Shown: positions 1 to 8,885 of the stretch, piece after piece
Position numbering within the stretch: position 1 is the first letter of the stretch
How the letters are laid out: every line of letters begins with the position of its first letter
Assembly (NCBI GenBank): GCA_016781925.1
Contig: JADDPH010000103.1
Coordinates: 1-48,074, forward strand
Reading direction: 5' to 3'
Source of the DNA: Sphaerobacteraceae bacterium
Lineage (GTDB): Bacteria; Chloroflexota; Chloroflexia; Thermomicrobiales; UBA6265
Length of the DNA stretch: 48,074 nucleotides
The notes under the pieces: model-generated
The model's database searches: none
Seen by the model: the letters and a program-made list of their open reading frames with translations, nothing else
Told to the model about the DNA's origin: nothing
Translations under genes and position numbers: made by a program

Positions 1-561
1 CAGGGGGGTCGAGAAAAACGGCACCAGCCATGCCCCATGCAGCATCGCCTGGAGCGACACGGCCGGGGGCATCGCCTGTCCCACATCCTCGTGCACGGCT
101 CCCATGACACGCTCCTTCCCCACCAAGGGGATACATCCGATTGGGTGTACGTACAGCAGGGAGTTATCATACCGGGTTGTACGTTCACCGTCAACCAGCG
201 CGACGTGATGTCCGCTAAAGGGACAGAGGTCCGATTTTTCGATGACCCACACCAGGCACCAAAAGAGAGGCGGTTCCGACCCGTACCGGTCGGAACCGCC
301 TCCCTCGTTCTTGCTCCCGACGGCTTCCTGGTCGTGCGTCGAGGTCAGCAGGGTGATCGCTGGCCGGAGGTCCGTTCTGCGCTCGCAGGTCTTGGTGCGG
401 CTTCATATGCCGGAGAAGGACCGGCCAGAACCAGGGAGAGCACGACCGCGATGATCACAATCACCGGCCGCCCTGGGTAAACCGAAGAGCGGCAGCGGGC
501 GATATGAACAGGAGCGTGCTCCTGGTGAGCGGAAACTACGCTACCCCGATCGGCAGAGGCC
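1..561. other. Intergenic region at window edge, no supported gene
   Basis: No reading frame here has a convincing product. The open frame at 37-480 has no family resemblance and runs through the hairpin at 267-302. The only structure I can support is that hairpin. Confidence 0.5.
267..302. terminator. 15-bp perfect hairpin, probable terminator
   Basis: Arms 267-281 and 288-302 are perfect reverse complements (15 bp) around a 6-base loop. Read on the minus strand the stem is followed by TCTCTTTT, so it best suits a transcript coming from the minus-strand membrane protein gene that ends at 562, about 260 bases upstream in that direction. On the plus strand the following bases are only moderately T-rich. 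Confidence 0.6.
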
Positions 562-1116
562 TCACGGAATTTTGTAGGCGTGCAGGATGACCGTCACCGC
601 ATTCCCGACGAGGATCACGGTCGCCACGCCCAGCAGGGCGCTGCGGAGCCAGTTGGGGGCTCGCCGATCCTGTCGGTCGCGCCGGTAGTTCTGGACCGTC
701 GCCCCGACGCCGGCCGCGACGAGCGTGATCGCCAGAGGGAAGAAGGTCATGATCAGCAGGTAGTGTCCGAAGTGGGTGTAGATCTCGGTCCAGTCGAGCA
801 GGTGTGAGATGGCCGGAATGCTCTCAGGAATCATGGTCGCGGCGGTCCACCCTGCGGCGACGCCCGGACTCCAGCGCCGCCATCTGCGCAGCATCGCGAC
901 CGCTACGGCGATCGAGCCCAGAGCGTAGACAATCCCGATGGGCGGAAAGAGCGCCCGAATCTCCACCACCTGAAACGTGGTCCAGAGCAGGACCATCCCT
1001 GCAAGGAGCCCTGCGGTGAGCCGCTCCAAGGCGGTGAGTGTTCCCCATGCCTCGGGGGCGTGACCGGTGGGCTCGGTCGCGGCCTCGCGGCGGACCAGGG
1101 AAAATCCGGACTGCAT
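562..1116 (-). CDS. Multi-pass membrane protein, unknown function (184 aa)
   Basis: I do not recognise a family. The protein has a polar N-terminus of about 30 residues and then four or five hydrophobic segments, at roughly residues 33-52, 56-76, 84-102, 117-140 and 157-180. Basic clusters lie between them (RRWRRW near 78 and RRDRQDRR near 145), which fits an integral membrane protein of the cytoplasmic membrane. The start is ATG with AAGGAG seven bases upstream on the minus strand, a good ribosome-binding site. The gene stands alone, divergent from the MMPL exporter, and its likely terminator is the hairpin at 267-302. The coding assignment is fairly safe; the function is unknown. Confidence 0.75.
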   Translation of the reverse strand: MQSGFSLVRREAATEPTGHAPEAWGTLTALERLTAGLLAGMVLLWTTFQVVEIRALFPPIGIVYALGSIAVAVAMLRRWRRWSPGVAAGWTAATMIPESIPAISHLLDWTEIYTHFGHYLLIMTFFPLAITLVAAGVGATVQNYRRDRQDRRAPNWLRSALLGVATVILVGNAVTVILHAYKIP

Positions 1117-1584
1117 GATCGCGCTCCTTGTTCAGATCAACGTTGGGGTCTTCATCAGCGGTGGCGCTTGCCACGGTTCCCACCTTAGGGCGAGGGGCGA
1201 GGCGGCGGAATCGTCAAAACGACGTAGTTAGACGACTTAATCGCTGTCAGCCAGATCCTTACCGGCTTCCTAAGCCCCAGGCAAGGGGACGCCGAATCCG
1301 CCTCCGTCTCCCGCCGCCCGTGGAAGACCGGCAGCGTGGGCCCCAACACGTACTTCCTCTGGTGCGGTCGGATCCTTTCCCCCCTTCGGGTTCGATGCTT
1401 CAACCTCCCCAGCCGGAGCTCCAACGCACCGTGATATCTGACCCCCTGCGCACCGTGCCGATGTTCCGACGGAAAGTCGTGACGGAACCGTGACACCCCG
1501 GTTAATGGTCGGTGACAGGAGACTCTTACCCTGGATCTTGGCGAATACGCTCTCGATCTCGATCCAGGAAAGGAACGATCTCCA
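1117..1584. other. Divergent intergenic region upstream of the MMPL gene
   Basis: The region holds the promoters of the minus-strand membrane protein gene and the plus-strand exporter. I see no coding signal that matches a family. The notable element is the GTGAC direct repeat at 1479-1494. A ribosome-binding site (AGGAAAGGAACG, 1565-1576) precedes the exporter start. Confidence 0.5.
1479..1494 (+). promoter_or_regulatory. GTGAC direct repeat, 11-bp period (possible regulator box)
   Basis: The sequence GTGACGGAACCGTGAC contains two GTGAC half-sites 11 bases apart, about 90 bases upstream of the MMPL exporter start. A near-identical element (14 of 16 bases) lies at 14873-14888. An 11-bp direct-repeat spacing is typical of OmpR/PhoB-type response regulator boxes; assignment to such a regulator is inference. 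A weak TTAATG at 1502-1507 could serve as a -10. Confidence 0.35.
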
Positions 1585-3894
1585 GTGTCAGGCATACTCT
1601 CCACCGCTGGGCTGGCGCGATTCAGCGCCCGCAAGCCGTGGCTCGTCGTTGGACTCTGGGTGGTCCTGCTGGTTCTCGCCGGCATCGCCCAGAGCGGACT
1701 GAAGGACGTCGTCACCACCGCGCAAACCTTCACCAACAATCCCGAAGCGGTTCGGGCGACGGAACTCCTGGAGGAGCGCCTGCGCGGACCGAAGCCGGTC
1801 TCCGAAACGGTCATCGTCCGCTCAGAGACGACCACCGTGGACGATCCCGCCTTCCGGGCGGTTGTCGACGAGACCGTGGCCGCCCTCCGCGGCATGAACG
1901 ACGTGGTCGCGTCGGCCGGGAGCTACTACGAGGCCCATGCCGCCGGCAGCCCCGCCGCCCCCGGCATGGTCTCCGCCGATCGCCACGCGACCGTGATCCC
2001 GGTCACGCTTGTCGGCGAGTTTGACGCTGCCGCCGAGCAGGCCCCAGCCTACCTGGACCTGGTCGCGGCGCAGAACCGTGACGGATTCGAAGTTCTTACC
2101 GTCGGCGATGCAAGCGCCGCCGAGGAGTGGGGCAAAATCGCGCAGGAGGACCTCGCCAAGGGCGAGGGCATCGGCGTCGGCGTCGCCCTCTTGGTTCTCG
2201 TCGCCGTCTTCGCCGCCCTGGTGGCGGCGGGCGTGCCGATCGTCCTCGCCCTGGTCTCGATCGTCGTCGCCCTCGGGCTGACCGCCCTCGTCGGGCGCGT
2301 CTACGAACTCTCCAACATGGTCGAGAACATCATCACGATGATCGGCCTCGCGGTCGGCATCGACTACGCCCTCTTCATCGTCGAGCGCTACCGCGAGGAA
2401 CGACGACGCGGCCTGGCCAAGCGCGAGGCGATCGAGCTGGCTGGCTCCACCGCTAGCAAGGCGGTCCTTTTCTCTGGGTTCACCGTCATCATCGCCCTGA
2501 TGGGCATGTTCTTCATCCCCACCAACATCTTCCGATCCATCGGTCTCGGCGCGATCCTGGTGGTGTTTGCGGCGATCCTGGCCTCCCTGACCCTGATCCC
2601 CGCCATGCTCAGCTTGCTCGGCGACAAGGTTGACTGGCCGCGCCGGCGCAAATACGACGAGATTGCCACGCAGCAGCCGGTCCACGACAGCGAGACGATT
2701 CACGCCGGTTTCTGGGGACGCATCACCCGGGTCGTGATGGCCCGCCCTGCGATCAGCGCGGTTCTGGCAATCGCGCTCCTGGTTGCCGCTACCCTGCCCC
2801 TGATCGGCATTCGCACCGGCCAGGCCGGCGTCGAGACCTTCCCGGACGGCGAGGTCAAGCGCGCCTTCACGATCCTTGAGCGGGACTTCTACGCCGGGAT
2901 GGTCGCTCCGGTCGAGATCGTGGTCGATGGTTCAGCCAGCGATCCCGCCGTCAAAGCCGGCATCGAGGGGCTTGTCGCCACCCTGGGGGGCAACGACCTC
3001 TACGGTCCGGCCAGCGTGACCACCAACCCCGCCGGCGACCTGACCCTGGTCTCGGTGCCGATGGCGGTCGATCCCAACGAGCGCGCCGCGCAGCAGGCGA
3101 TCGCCGACCTTCGTGACGACGTGATCCCCGCGGCCTTCCAGGGGACCGACGCTGAAGTCCTGGTCGGCGGTGGCGCGGCCTTCGCGGCGGACTTCAACGC
3201 CCTGGTGGCCGACTACACCCCCATCGTCTTCGCCTTCGTGCTCGGCCTCAGCTTCCTGCTCCTGCTGGTCGTCTTCCGCTCGATCGTGGTCCCGCTCAAG
3301 GCGATCCTGATGAACCTGCTCTCAGTCGGCGCGGCCTACGGCCTGATCGTCCTGGTCTTCCAGCACGGCGTCGGGGCCGAGCTGTTCGGCTTCCAGCAGA
3401 CGCCGACGATTGAGGCCTGGCTGCCAATCTTCCTCTTCAGCATCCTGTTTGGCCTGAGCATGGACTACCACGTCTTCCTGCTCAGCCGGGTCAAGGAGCA
3501 CTACGACCGGACCGGCAACAACGGCGAGTCGGTGGCGATGGGGCTCCAGGCGACGGCCAAGATCATCACCGGCGCGGCGCTGATCATGGTTGCAGTCTTC
3601 GGTGGGTTCGCCTCCGGCCGCCTGGTCGCCCTGCAGCAGATGGGCTTCGGCCTCGCCGTAGCGGTCTTCCTGGACGCCACGATCGTCCGCTCGGTCCTCG
3701 TCCCGGCGGGGATGGCGATGCTGGGCGACCGCAACTGGTACCTGCCAAGCTGGCTCAGCTGGCTGCCGAATCTGAACGTCGAGGGCGCTCCTGCTCCGGC
3801 CTCTGCCGCGGCTCCTGAGCCCGTTGCGGTCCCGGCCCCAGCTCCGGTCCGCCGGCCGGTGACGGTCCTGGAGGGTTTGGGCGGCGACGACTAA
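1585..3894 (+). CDS. MMPL/RND-family exporter (769 aa)
   Basis: A proton-driven RND-superfamily membrane transporter of the MMPL type, which usually exports lipids or hydrophobic compounds. The architecture is duplicated: a first transmembrane segment at about 19-35, an extracytoplasmic domain to about 190, then a bundle of helices at about 190-350, followed by a second copy of the same plan. The family's intramembrane Gly-x-x-x-Asp-Tyr motif appears in both halves: GLAVGIDYALFIVERYREE near residue 254 and FGLSMDYHVFLLSRVKE near residue 621. The length is normal for compact MMPL proteins. The C-terminus is an Ala/Pro-rich tail. The start is GTG at 1585 with AGGAAAGGAACG just upstream. The gene is monocistronic, ending in a hairpin at 3917-3944. 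The substrate cannot be inferred because there is no lipid-biosynthesis or regulator neighbour. Confidence 0.93.
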   Translation: MSGILSTAGLARFSARKPWLVVGLWVVLLVLAGIAQSGLKDVVTTAQTFTNNPEAVRATELLEERLRGPKPVSETVIVRSETTTVDDPAFRAVVDETVAALRGMNDVVASAGSYYEAHAAGSPAAPGMVSADRHATVIPVTLVGEFDAAAEQAPAYLDLVAAQNRDGFEVLTVGDASAAEEWGKIAQEDLAKGEGIGVGVALLVLVAVFAALVAAGVPIVLALVSIVVALGLTALVGRVYELSNMVENIITMIGLAVGIDYALFIVERYREERRRGLAKREAIELAGSTASKAVLFSGFTVIIALMGMFFIPTNIFRSIGLGAILVVFAAILASLTLIPAMLSLLGDKVDWPRRRKYDEIATQQPVHDSETIHAGFWGRITRVVMARPAISAVLAIALLVAATLPLIGIRTGQAGVETFPDGEVKRAFTILERDFYAGMVAPVEIVVDGSASDPAVKAGIEGLVATLGGNDLYGPASVTTNPAGDLTLVSVPMAVDPNERAAQQAIADLRDDVIPAAFQGTDAEVLVGGGAAFAADFNALVADYTPIVFAFVLGLSFLLLLVVFRSIVVPLKAILMNLLSVGAAYGLIVLVFQHGVGAELFGFQQTPTIEAWLPIFLFSILFGLSMDYHVFLLSRVKEHYDRTGNNGESVAMGLQATAKIITGAALIMVAVFGGFASGRLVALQQMGFGLAVAVFLDATIVRSVLVPAGMAMLGDRNWYLPSWLSWLPNLNVEGAPAPASAAAPEPVAVPAPAPVRRPVTVLEGLGGDD

Positions 3895-4305
3895 CACCAT
3901 CCGAGCCGCGATCAACGAGGGGGCGTCCGCAAGGGCGCCCCCTCGGGTTGTCCGACAGGTCGGCCAGAAGGCTATTGGATGACCCTTCAAGTGGACCGAG
4001 CCAGGAGTTGGTCAAGGTCTCGTCGGCCCTGGCAGGTCAGCAGGCAGATGGCACCCATTGCCTCGTCACGAAAGCGACCGTTTGCGAGAGACAGTCGGCG
4101 ACGTGGCGGTAACGCGTGACCACGCGCCACTGGAGGCCATGGCGGGTACGAGGCCGACGCTCCTTGACCCCCACCCCGACCACGACCTTGCAGGGCCCCG
4201 CGTACCGCCGCCGCTCGCCTTCTCTCCTCCCATGCCACCCACTCCTCCGCCGATGGACCCGCCGGCATCAGGCGGGATCGTGCTCGGGATGCGGGACGGC
4301 CTCCG
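3895..4305. other. Intergenic region between convergent genes
   Basis: Apart from the hairpin at 3917-3944, I see no gene or structured element. Open frames here have no family resemblance. The long C/T-rich stretch around 4210-4260 looks non-coding. Confidence 0.5.
3917..3944 (+). terminator. Hairpin terminator after the MMPL gene
   Basis: A 9-bp GC-rich stem (3917-3925 with 3936-3944) with a 10-base loop lies 23 bases after the exporter stop codon. No strong T-tract follows; the sequence is CGGGTTG. Confidence 0.6.
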
Positions 4306-4737
4306 TCATGACGCCGTCTGCGCCGCTGTTTGGGCGCGCAAGCGCTCCTCTTGCTCCCGCAGTTCCGGCGTAAACTCCTCGCCGAAGTCCTCCGCCTCAA
4401 AAATCGGGCGCAGCTCGATCTGGCCCTCCGCCCCCGTCGGGTTCGGGCAGCGCTTGGCCCACGCGATCGCCTCCTCCAGCGACCCCACCTGCCAGATCCA
4501 GAACCCCGCCACCAGCTCCGTCGTCGCGCCGAAAGGCCCGGCGATTACGGTCCGCTCCTCGCCGGAGAACTGGACTCGAACACCCTTCGCGCTCGGGTGC
4601 AACCCCTCGCCAGCAAGGAGCACGCCCGCCTGCATCAGTTCCTCGTTGAACGCTCCCATCTCCGTCAGCAGCTGCTCGCTTGGCATCACCCCGGCCTCGC
4701 TCTCTGCCGTGGCCTTGATCATCACCATCACCCGCAT
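4306..4737 (-). CDS. YCII-related (DGPF-type) domain protein (143 aa)
   Basis: A small ferredoxin-like alpha/beta protein of the YCII/DGPF family. The family signature is clear: an N-terminal MRVMVMIKA strand, then AGPFGATTELVAGFWIW near residues 66-82, then the helix SLEEAIAWAKRCP near 85-97. Such proteins are small cytoplasmic proteins, often encoded beside ECF sigma factors, and their biochemical role is mostly unknown. No sigma factor gene is adjacent here. The C-terminus is a charged, Glu/Ala-rich helix. The ATG start has an AGGAG seven bases upstream. The gene stands alone, flanked by gene-poor stretches on both sides. Confidence 0.88.
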   Translation of the reverse strand: MRVMVMIKATAESEAGVMPSEQLLTEMGAFNEELMQAGVLLAGEGLHPSAKGVRVQFSGEERTVIAGPFGATTELVAGFWIWQVGSLEEAIAWAKRCPNPTGAEGQIELRPIFEAEDFGEEFTPELREQEERLRAQTAAQTAS

Positions 4738-5470
4738 CGCTCGCTCCTCTTCTCGTTCGCCCCTGTGGGCGCGTGCGGAACCGGACCGTGATCCCGGTTC
4801 CGCTCTCTAGTCGAACGAAGACCCGCCACTTCGACAGATCAGCGTGTTGGAATTCCCCTTTGTGGGCAATTCGCATGTGTCACACCAAGGGTCCTTGTTG
4901 AGCCCCCCCAGAGCTTGTGTGGAACATGCCTATAGGTCTTAGGCGCTGAGGCCGGTGGCGGCGCGTCCCGGAAACGCCGCCCCGAACCGGCCCGACGGTT
5001 GGGCGAGGAGGTAGAGGGGGACCGGCACCGCGGCGCGCCGGTGATCCGGCTGGCATCCTAGGTGGCGCCCCCACTCTACACTCCCACCCCGACGCGGGGT
5101 ACCCCACCTGCCCGCACCAGGCGCGCCGCGATGCCGTCCCACACCCGACCGGGCACGGCGACGGCCAGGAGAATTGTCCTCCCGGCCGTCGCTCCAGGTG
5201 CAAGCGCATGCCGCCGTCGCGTCCCGTCGGACGGAACGTTGCCCGCCGGCGAGCCCGACCGACCCGTCAGGCGGGATGTTGCCGTCCGGTGTGACGCCCG
5301 CATCGGCTGTCACCATGGGCGACGCCGCAGCGCACTGGGCCAAGCAAACCTTTTCACCGGGGATGAAGAAGTCGGAGCTGCGGCACGAGCGGCACGAGCG
5401 GAACGTGCCGGCTGGGCAGTCGTTGCTGGGCTCACACGTCAGGAGCAGTTCGCAGGTCCCGCCGTTCGCG
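4738..5470. other. Gene-poor stretch of 730 bases
   Basis: No frame here gives a recognisable protein; the long open frames on both strands look like high-GC artefacts. The region 5220-5300 contains two imperfect copies of a segment like GTCGGACGGAACGTTGCC (second copy GTCAGGCGGGATGTTGCC), and CGGCACGAG is repeated near 5383-5398. It may hold degraded sequence, but I cannot name an ancestor. Confidence 0.4.
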
Positions 5471-6441
5471 TCACGCCGGGCGGCGGGTCAGCCACCAGTA
5501 GGCGAAGGCAAACAACCCGGCCGCCACGCCGAGATAGAGCGCCGTTTCGATCAGTTGGAACTGACCGAAGCGATCGGTCGGGTGAAACGCCTGGAAATAC
5601 TGCAGGCCGTTGTCGACCAGGCACTGCTGGTACGATGTCTCGGGGTTCTGATCGTTGGCGTCCGGTGGACAGAGCTGGTAGACGCGCTCCCAGGAAAGCC
5701 GCTCACCGGTGCGGGTCAACCAGGTTTCATCGAGGATCCAGCGGTCCTGGAATGCGAGGCTCGGGCCCATGTCGTTGGCGGCGGGAATCGTTTCTTCGAT
5801 CGGATCGCGTACCGCTCACGCAGCACGAAGGTGGTGAAGATGCGCGTGCCGATGAAGCCGACTGCAGTCAGGGCTAACACCGGGACGAGGCGGCGGACGA
5901 CGACGGCAGCGGTGAGTGCCAGGGCGACGGCAAAGAGGGCGTAGCCCATAAGCACTGCCGGCGAGAGCTCAAACGCGTTCTGGCCGAAGCGTAGTTGCTC
6001 CTCGTCCCGCAAGATCGACGAACGCCACTCCCTCGCCGTCACGGCCCAGATGATCCCAACCAACGTGGCGATGCCGGCCGCGAAGTCGAGGCGGGACAGC
6101 GACCAGCGCCGCCGGGAGATGCTTTGGGTCCAGGCCAGACGGTGTGTGCCTCGCTCCAGTTCCTGCAGGGTCGGAATCGCCAGCAGCGCGGCCACGGCGA
6201 GCGGGACCCCGTGCAGCAAGGTGGTGAGCGTGCTCCAGCGGGCGGAGCGCCCAAAGTAGTGGCTCAAGCGTTCGCTGCAGAGGATGCTTTGCCCATTGTC
6301 AAAACAGCCGCCGGCCCTCGCAGCGTTATAGGCGGCATCGACGCTCTGGATCGCCAGGAGCATGATCCCGATCAAGGCGGCGAGGAGGAGGACGCCGATC
6401 GCCGCTTCCGTTCGGTGCAGCCGCCAGGTCAGCCAGGTCAT
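5471..6441 (-). pseudogene. ABC transporter permease, frameshifted
   Basis: This is the membrane subunit of an ABC transporter, broken by one frameshift. The first frame starts at ATG 6441 and encodes about 210 good residues with transmembrane helices near 13-32, 100-115, 122-140 and 160-185. Its reading then turns to unrelated sequence and stops at 5716. The rest of the domain resumes in another frame at about 5806 (DPIEETIPAANDMGPS) and runs to 5471. It includes RFGQFQLIETALYLGVAAG, the last transmembrane helix, and a short basic tail, the usual end of this permease family. An in-frame TGA lies just upstream of the resumption in the second frame, so the shift must fall near 5806-5822. The start overlaps the ATPase stop by ATGA, so the two were built as a coupled pair. 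It may be a true inactivation or a base-level sequence error. A protein made from the first frame would lack the last membrane helix. Confidence 0.82.
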
Positions 6442-7313
6442 CTCGCCATCTCCAGTTCTTCCCCGCGACGTGCCATGTAGGCGAGGACGATCTCTTCAAA
6501 TCCCGGATCGCGGACATCCCACCGCGGCTCGTATCCCTGGCCGTTGAGCTTGACCAGGAGCGAGGTTTGGCGGTCGGTATGGGTGGAATGGATGACGTGA
6601 TGCACCTGCGCGATCTCCTCGGGCGCGGCCCGCGGCCCGACCAGGAGCCGGTGCCCCTCCGCGAAGGTGTCCAGATCACCGGCAAACTGCACCTGGGCGG
6701 CGTTAAGGAGCACCAGGTAGTCGCAGACGCGCTCCAATTCCCCGACCAAGTGAGAGGAAAGGAGCACGGTCATCCCCGCCTCCACCGTCGCGTCCATCAG
6801 GATCTGCAAGAACTCCCGGCGGGCAAGGGGATCGAGCGCGGCCACCGGCTCATCGAGCACCATCAACTCCGGCCGTTTCGCTAGCGCAAGGACCAGCGCG
6901 ACCTGAGATTGCTGCCCGCCGGAGAGCTTGTTGATCTTTTGTCCAAGCGGGATGTTGAGGCGACCGAGGCGCGTCCGCGCCATTTCGTCGTCCCAGCGTG
7001 GGTTGAGCGCGGCGCCGAAACGGAGCATCTCGGCCACCGTGAAGCCGCGATAGAGCGGCCGGTCCTGGGCGACGAAGCCAATCCGGCTCAGAACCGCGGG
7101 ATTGTCGGCGGGAGGAGCCCCGAACACGCGCACCTCCCCTGCGGTCGGGGGGAGGAGGCCGACCGCCAGATTGAGCAAGGTGCTCTTGCCGGCGCCGTTC
7201 GGCCCGGTCAAGGCAGCGATGCGGCCAGCGGGAATCTCCAGCGAACAATGTTGCAGTGCCCAGGTCCTGCGGTAGCGTTTGCCGAGGTCTCTCGTCTCCA
7301 ATGCCGTCGTCAT
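6438..7313 (-). CDS. ABC transporter ATP-binding protein (291 aa)
   Basis: The cytoplasmic ATPase subunit of an ABC transporter in a YtrA-regulated operon. All nucleotide-binding motifs are intact: Walker A GPNGAGKST at 37-45, Q-loop Gln83, signature LSGGQ at 130-134, Walker B LMVLDEP at 150-156, D-loop just after, and switch His188 in SSHLVGELE. The C-terminal 90 residues form the extra domain typical of YtrB/antibiotic-export type ATPases. It overlaps the GntR gene upstream and the permease gene downstream by ATGA, so all three are translated as one coupled message. Its partner permease is frameshifted, so the transporter may not assemble. The system probably responds to cell-envelope stress or antimicrobial compounds; this is inferred from the regulator type. 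Confidence 0.92.
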   Translation of the reverse strand: MTTALETRDLGKRYRRTWALQHCSLEIPAGRIAALTGPNGAGKSTLLNLAVGLLPPTAGEVRVFGAPPADNPAVLSRIGFVAQDRPLYRGFTVAEMLRFGAALNPRWDDEMARTRLGRLNIPLGQKINKLSGGQQSQVALVLALAKRPELMVLDEPVAALDPLARREFLQILMDATVEAGMTVLLSSHLVGELERVCDYLVLLNAAQVQFAGDLDTFAEGHRLLVGPRAAPEEIAQVHHVIHSTHTDRQTSLLVKLNGQGYEPRWDVRDPGFEEIVLAYMARRGEELEMAR

Positions 7314-7720
7314 GCCGCCCCCTCCTCTCGTTTCGTGCGAGCGGTGGTCTGTTCGCGGAGCGTCGTCGCCATCAGCGCGGCGATGCTTTCGTCATCCATG
7401 CCAGCCTTCCAGGCGCGTTGCAGCCACTCGACCAACTCGGCCCGCAACTCCGCGTGGCCGGCGAGCGCGGGACCGGCCAAGCTTTTGAGGACAAAGGTGC
7501 CCTGGCCCTGCCGTCCCGCGACGAGGCCTTCCATTTCGAGTTCGCGGTACGCCTTGAGCACCGTGTTGGGGTTGATCGCCAGCTGCGCCACCACATCGCG
7601 CACCGTCGGCAATTGATCACCGGGCTGCAGCATGCCGAGGCGCAGCGCCTGCTTAACCTGGTGCACGACCTGCAGGTAGGCGGCGACGCCGCTGCCCCCA
7701 TCGAGGTGGAACTCGATCAT
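7310..7720 (-). CDS. GntR-family regulator, YtrA subfamily (136 aa)
   Basis: A short GntR repressor. Residues about 10-75 form the winged helix-turn-helix: LQVVHQVKQALRLGMLQPGD, then LPTVRDVVAQLAINPNTVLK and the wing GLVAGRQGQGTFV. Only about 60 residues of helical C-terminus follow, which is the size of YtrA-type regulators and too small for a FadR or HutC effector domain. YtrA regulators usually repress their own operon, encoding ABC transporter subunits, and that is the layout here. The start is ATG with GGAGG directly upstream. A palindromic AT-rich sequence in the promoter (7757-7772) is the likely operator. Confidence 0.92.
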   Translation of the reverse strand: MIEFHLDGGSGVAAYLQVVHQVKQALRLGMLQPGDQLPTVRDVVAQLAINPNTVLKAYRELEMEGLVAGRQGQGTFVLKSLAGPALAGHAELRAELVEWLQRAWKAGMDDESIAALMATTLREQTTARTKREEGAA

Positions 7721-8253
7721 CCATCCTCCGTTCGCTTGAGGATTGTCTTACTCATGTAGATATATAGATCTATGGGGGTGGCCGTCAAGGGGTGACATCG
7801 GGCGGTCAGCGCCTCGTCAGCGCCGATGTGCCGACGGGACGTGTCTCAGAATTGTCCGTTTGTGAGTTGGATCAGCGAGCTGCGCATCACTGCTCACTCT
7901 GAGCTCACCGACCTATCCCACAACTCGTCTCGACATCTCAGTCGCGCTACGTACACTGCTGGCAGGGTCTGGGGTGCTCAGTTCATGTTCGTGTGCCCCC
8001 GGCGACAGGCGAAGGTGTTACTCAGGGCACGCGCTCGGCTCTCCTGGAGCGGCACGTCGCTAACCTGCCGCTGATGTTTGGGCCACCTAGTCTGACAGCT
8101 CGGCCACCGCCCGCCTCGGGTTCGAACGGTGGCCGCCCAACCACATCACGGCGCTCCTTGCCTCCTCAGATCGGTCGCGTCAGACTGAGCGTGTCTGGTG
8201 GCATAGGTGCCGCCTGCCGATCCTTCATGGTCTGATGCCCCGCCGGAGGTGCC
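7721..8253. other. Intergenic region between divergent operons
   Basis: It holds the GntR promoter/operator at 7757-7788 and, at its right end, GGAGGT (8245-8250) before the macrodomain gene. The 7800-8200 part has lower GC than its neighbours and no coding signal. It contains GTGTCTCAGAATTGTCCG near 7840, which looks like an insertion-sequence end, but I find no partner end and no transposase. Confidence 0.45.
7757..7788 (-). promoter_or_regulatory. Promoter with embedded palindrome upstream of the GntR/ABC operon
   Basis: On the minus strand there is a TTGACG -35 (7783-7788) and TATATA -10 (7761-7766) with a 16-base spacer. The -10 overlaps TAGATATATAGATCTA (7757-7772), a nested repeat of TAGAT-type half-sites including the palindrome TAGATCTA. 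It is the only strongly AT-rich patch nearby. The position over the -10 is what an autorepressor such as the YtrA-type GntR would need; binding itself is inference. Confidence 0.65.
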
Positions 8254-8775
8254 GTGCTCGGGACGAGCATCGAGGTCGTCCAGGGAGATATCACCCGGCA
8301 GGGGGTGGACGCGATTGTCAACGCTGCGAACAGCTCGCTGCTGGGCGGGGGCGGCGTGGATGGGGCAATCCACCGGGCAGCCGGGCCTGAGTTGCTGGAA
8401 GTGTGCCGGGCGCTCGGGGGGTGCCCCACGGGGGAAGCTCGCATCACGCCCGGATTCCGCCTGCCCGCCAAATGGGTGATCCACACCGTCGGGCCGGTCT
8501 GGCAGGGCGGCGGGGCCGGCGAGGACGAGTTGCTGCGGAGTTGCTACCGCCGCAGCCTGGGCCTTGCGGTCGCCCATGGGATCCGCACCATCGCGTTCCC
8601 CTCGATCAGCACCGGGGCCTACGGTTTCCCCGTCCGCCGGGCGGCGCCGATCGCGCTGGGCGAGATCGCGCGGTTCCTGACTAGCCACGCCACGATCCAC
8701 CGCGTGACGATGGTCTGTCACGGCCTCGACACGTACCGTGCCTACCTGCAAGCAGCGGAGGAACTTGACGCCTGA
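8254..8775 (+). CDS. Macrodomain protein, ADP-ribose-derivative hydrolase (173 aa)
   Basis: A single-macrodomain protein of the YmdB/MacroD type. These bind ADP-ribose and hydrolyse O-acetyl-ADP-ribose or remove mono-ADP-ribose from proteins. The family signatures are complete: GDIT at 11-14, with the adenine-contacting Asp12; [19 protein letters not shown] at 19-37, with Asn23, Asn26 and Asp36; and the phosphate loop ISTGAYGFP at 118-126. The length is normal for a stand-alone macrodomain. The start is GTG at 8254, close behind GGAGGT. It lies 110 bases upstream of the SWIM-protein gene on the same strand, so the two may be co-transcribed. No ADP-ribosyltransferase gene is visible next to it. 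Confidence 0.93.
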   Translation: MLGTSIEVVQGDITRQGVDAIVNAANSSLLGGGGVDGAIHRAAGPELLEVCRALGGCPTGEARITPGFRLPAKWVIHTVGPVWQGGGAGEDELLRSCYRRSLGLAVAHGIRTIAFPSISTGAYGFPVRRAAPIALGEIARFLTSHATIHRVTMVCHGLDTYRAYLQAAEELDA

Positions 8776-8885
8776 GCCACGATCCCCATTGAGGAGTCCG
8801 CGTCGACGCGGGAGAATAGACGAGCGCCGTCGGAAAACGTCAGTAATCGTCCGGATGTCTCGTTCCGGCAGCAGGAGGGGCCACC

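Noticed and set aside
37-480. Open frame at the left edge of the window
   Set aside because: No family resemblance, unusual composition, and it runs across the hairpin at 267-302.
5062-5944. Plus-strand open frames over the permease region
   Set aside because: They are shadows of the minus-strand permease and the gene-poor stretch; no domain and Arg/Ser/Pro-rich.
7836-7862. Sequence resembling an insertion-sequence end
   Set aside because: It looks like IS termini from memory, and 4860-4883 is weakly similar, but the two point outward and no transposase or target duplication is visible.
8112-8134. T-arm-like GGTTCGAAC
   Set aside because: The flanks do not pair into a T stem and no cloverleaf can be drawn.
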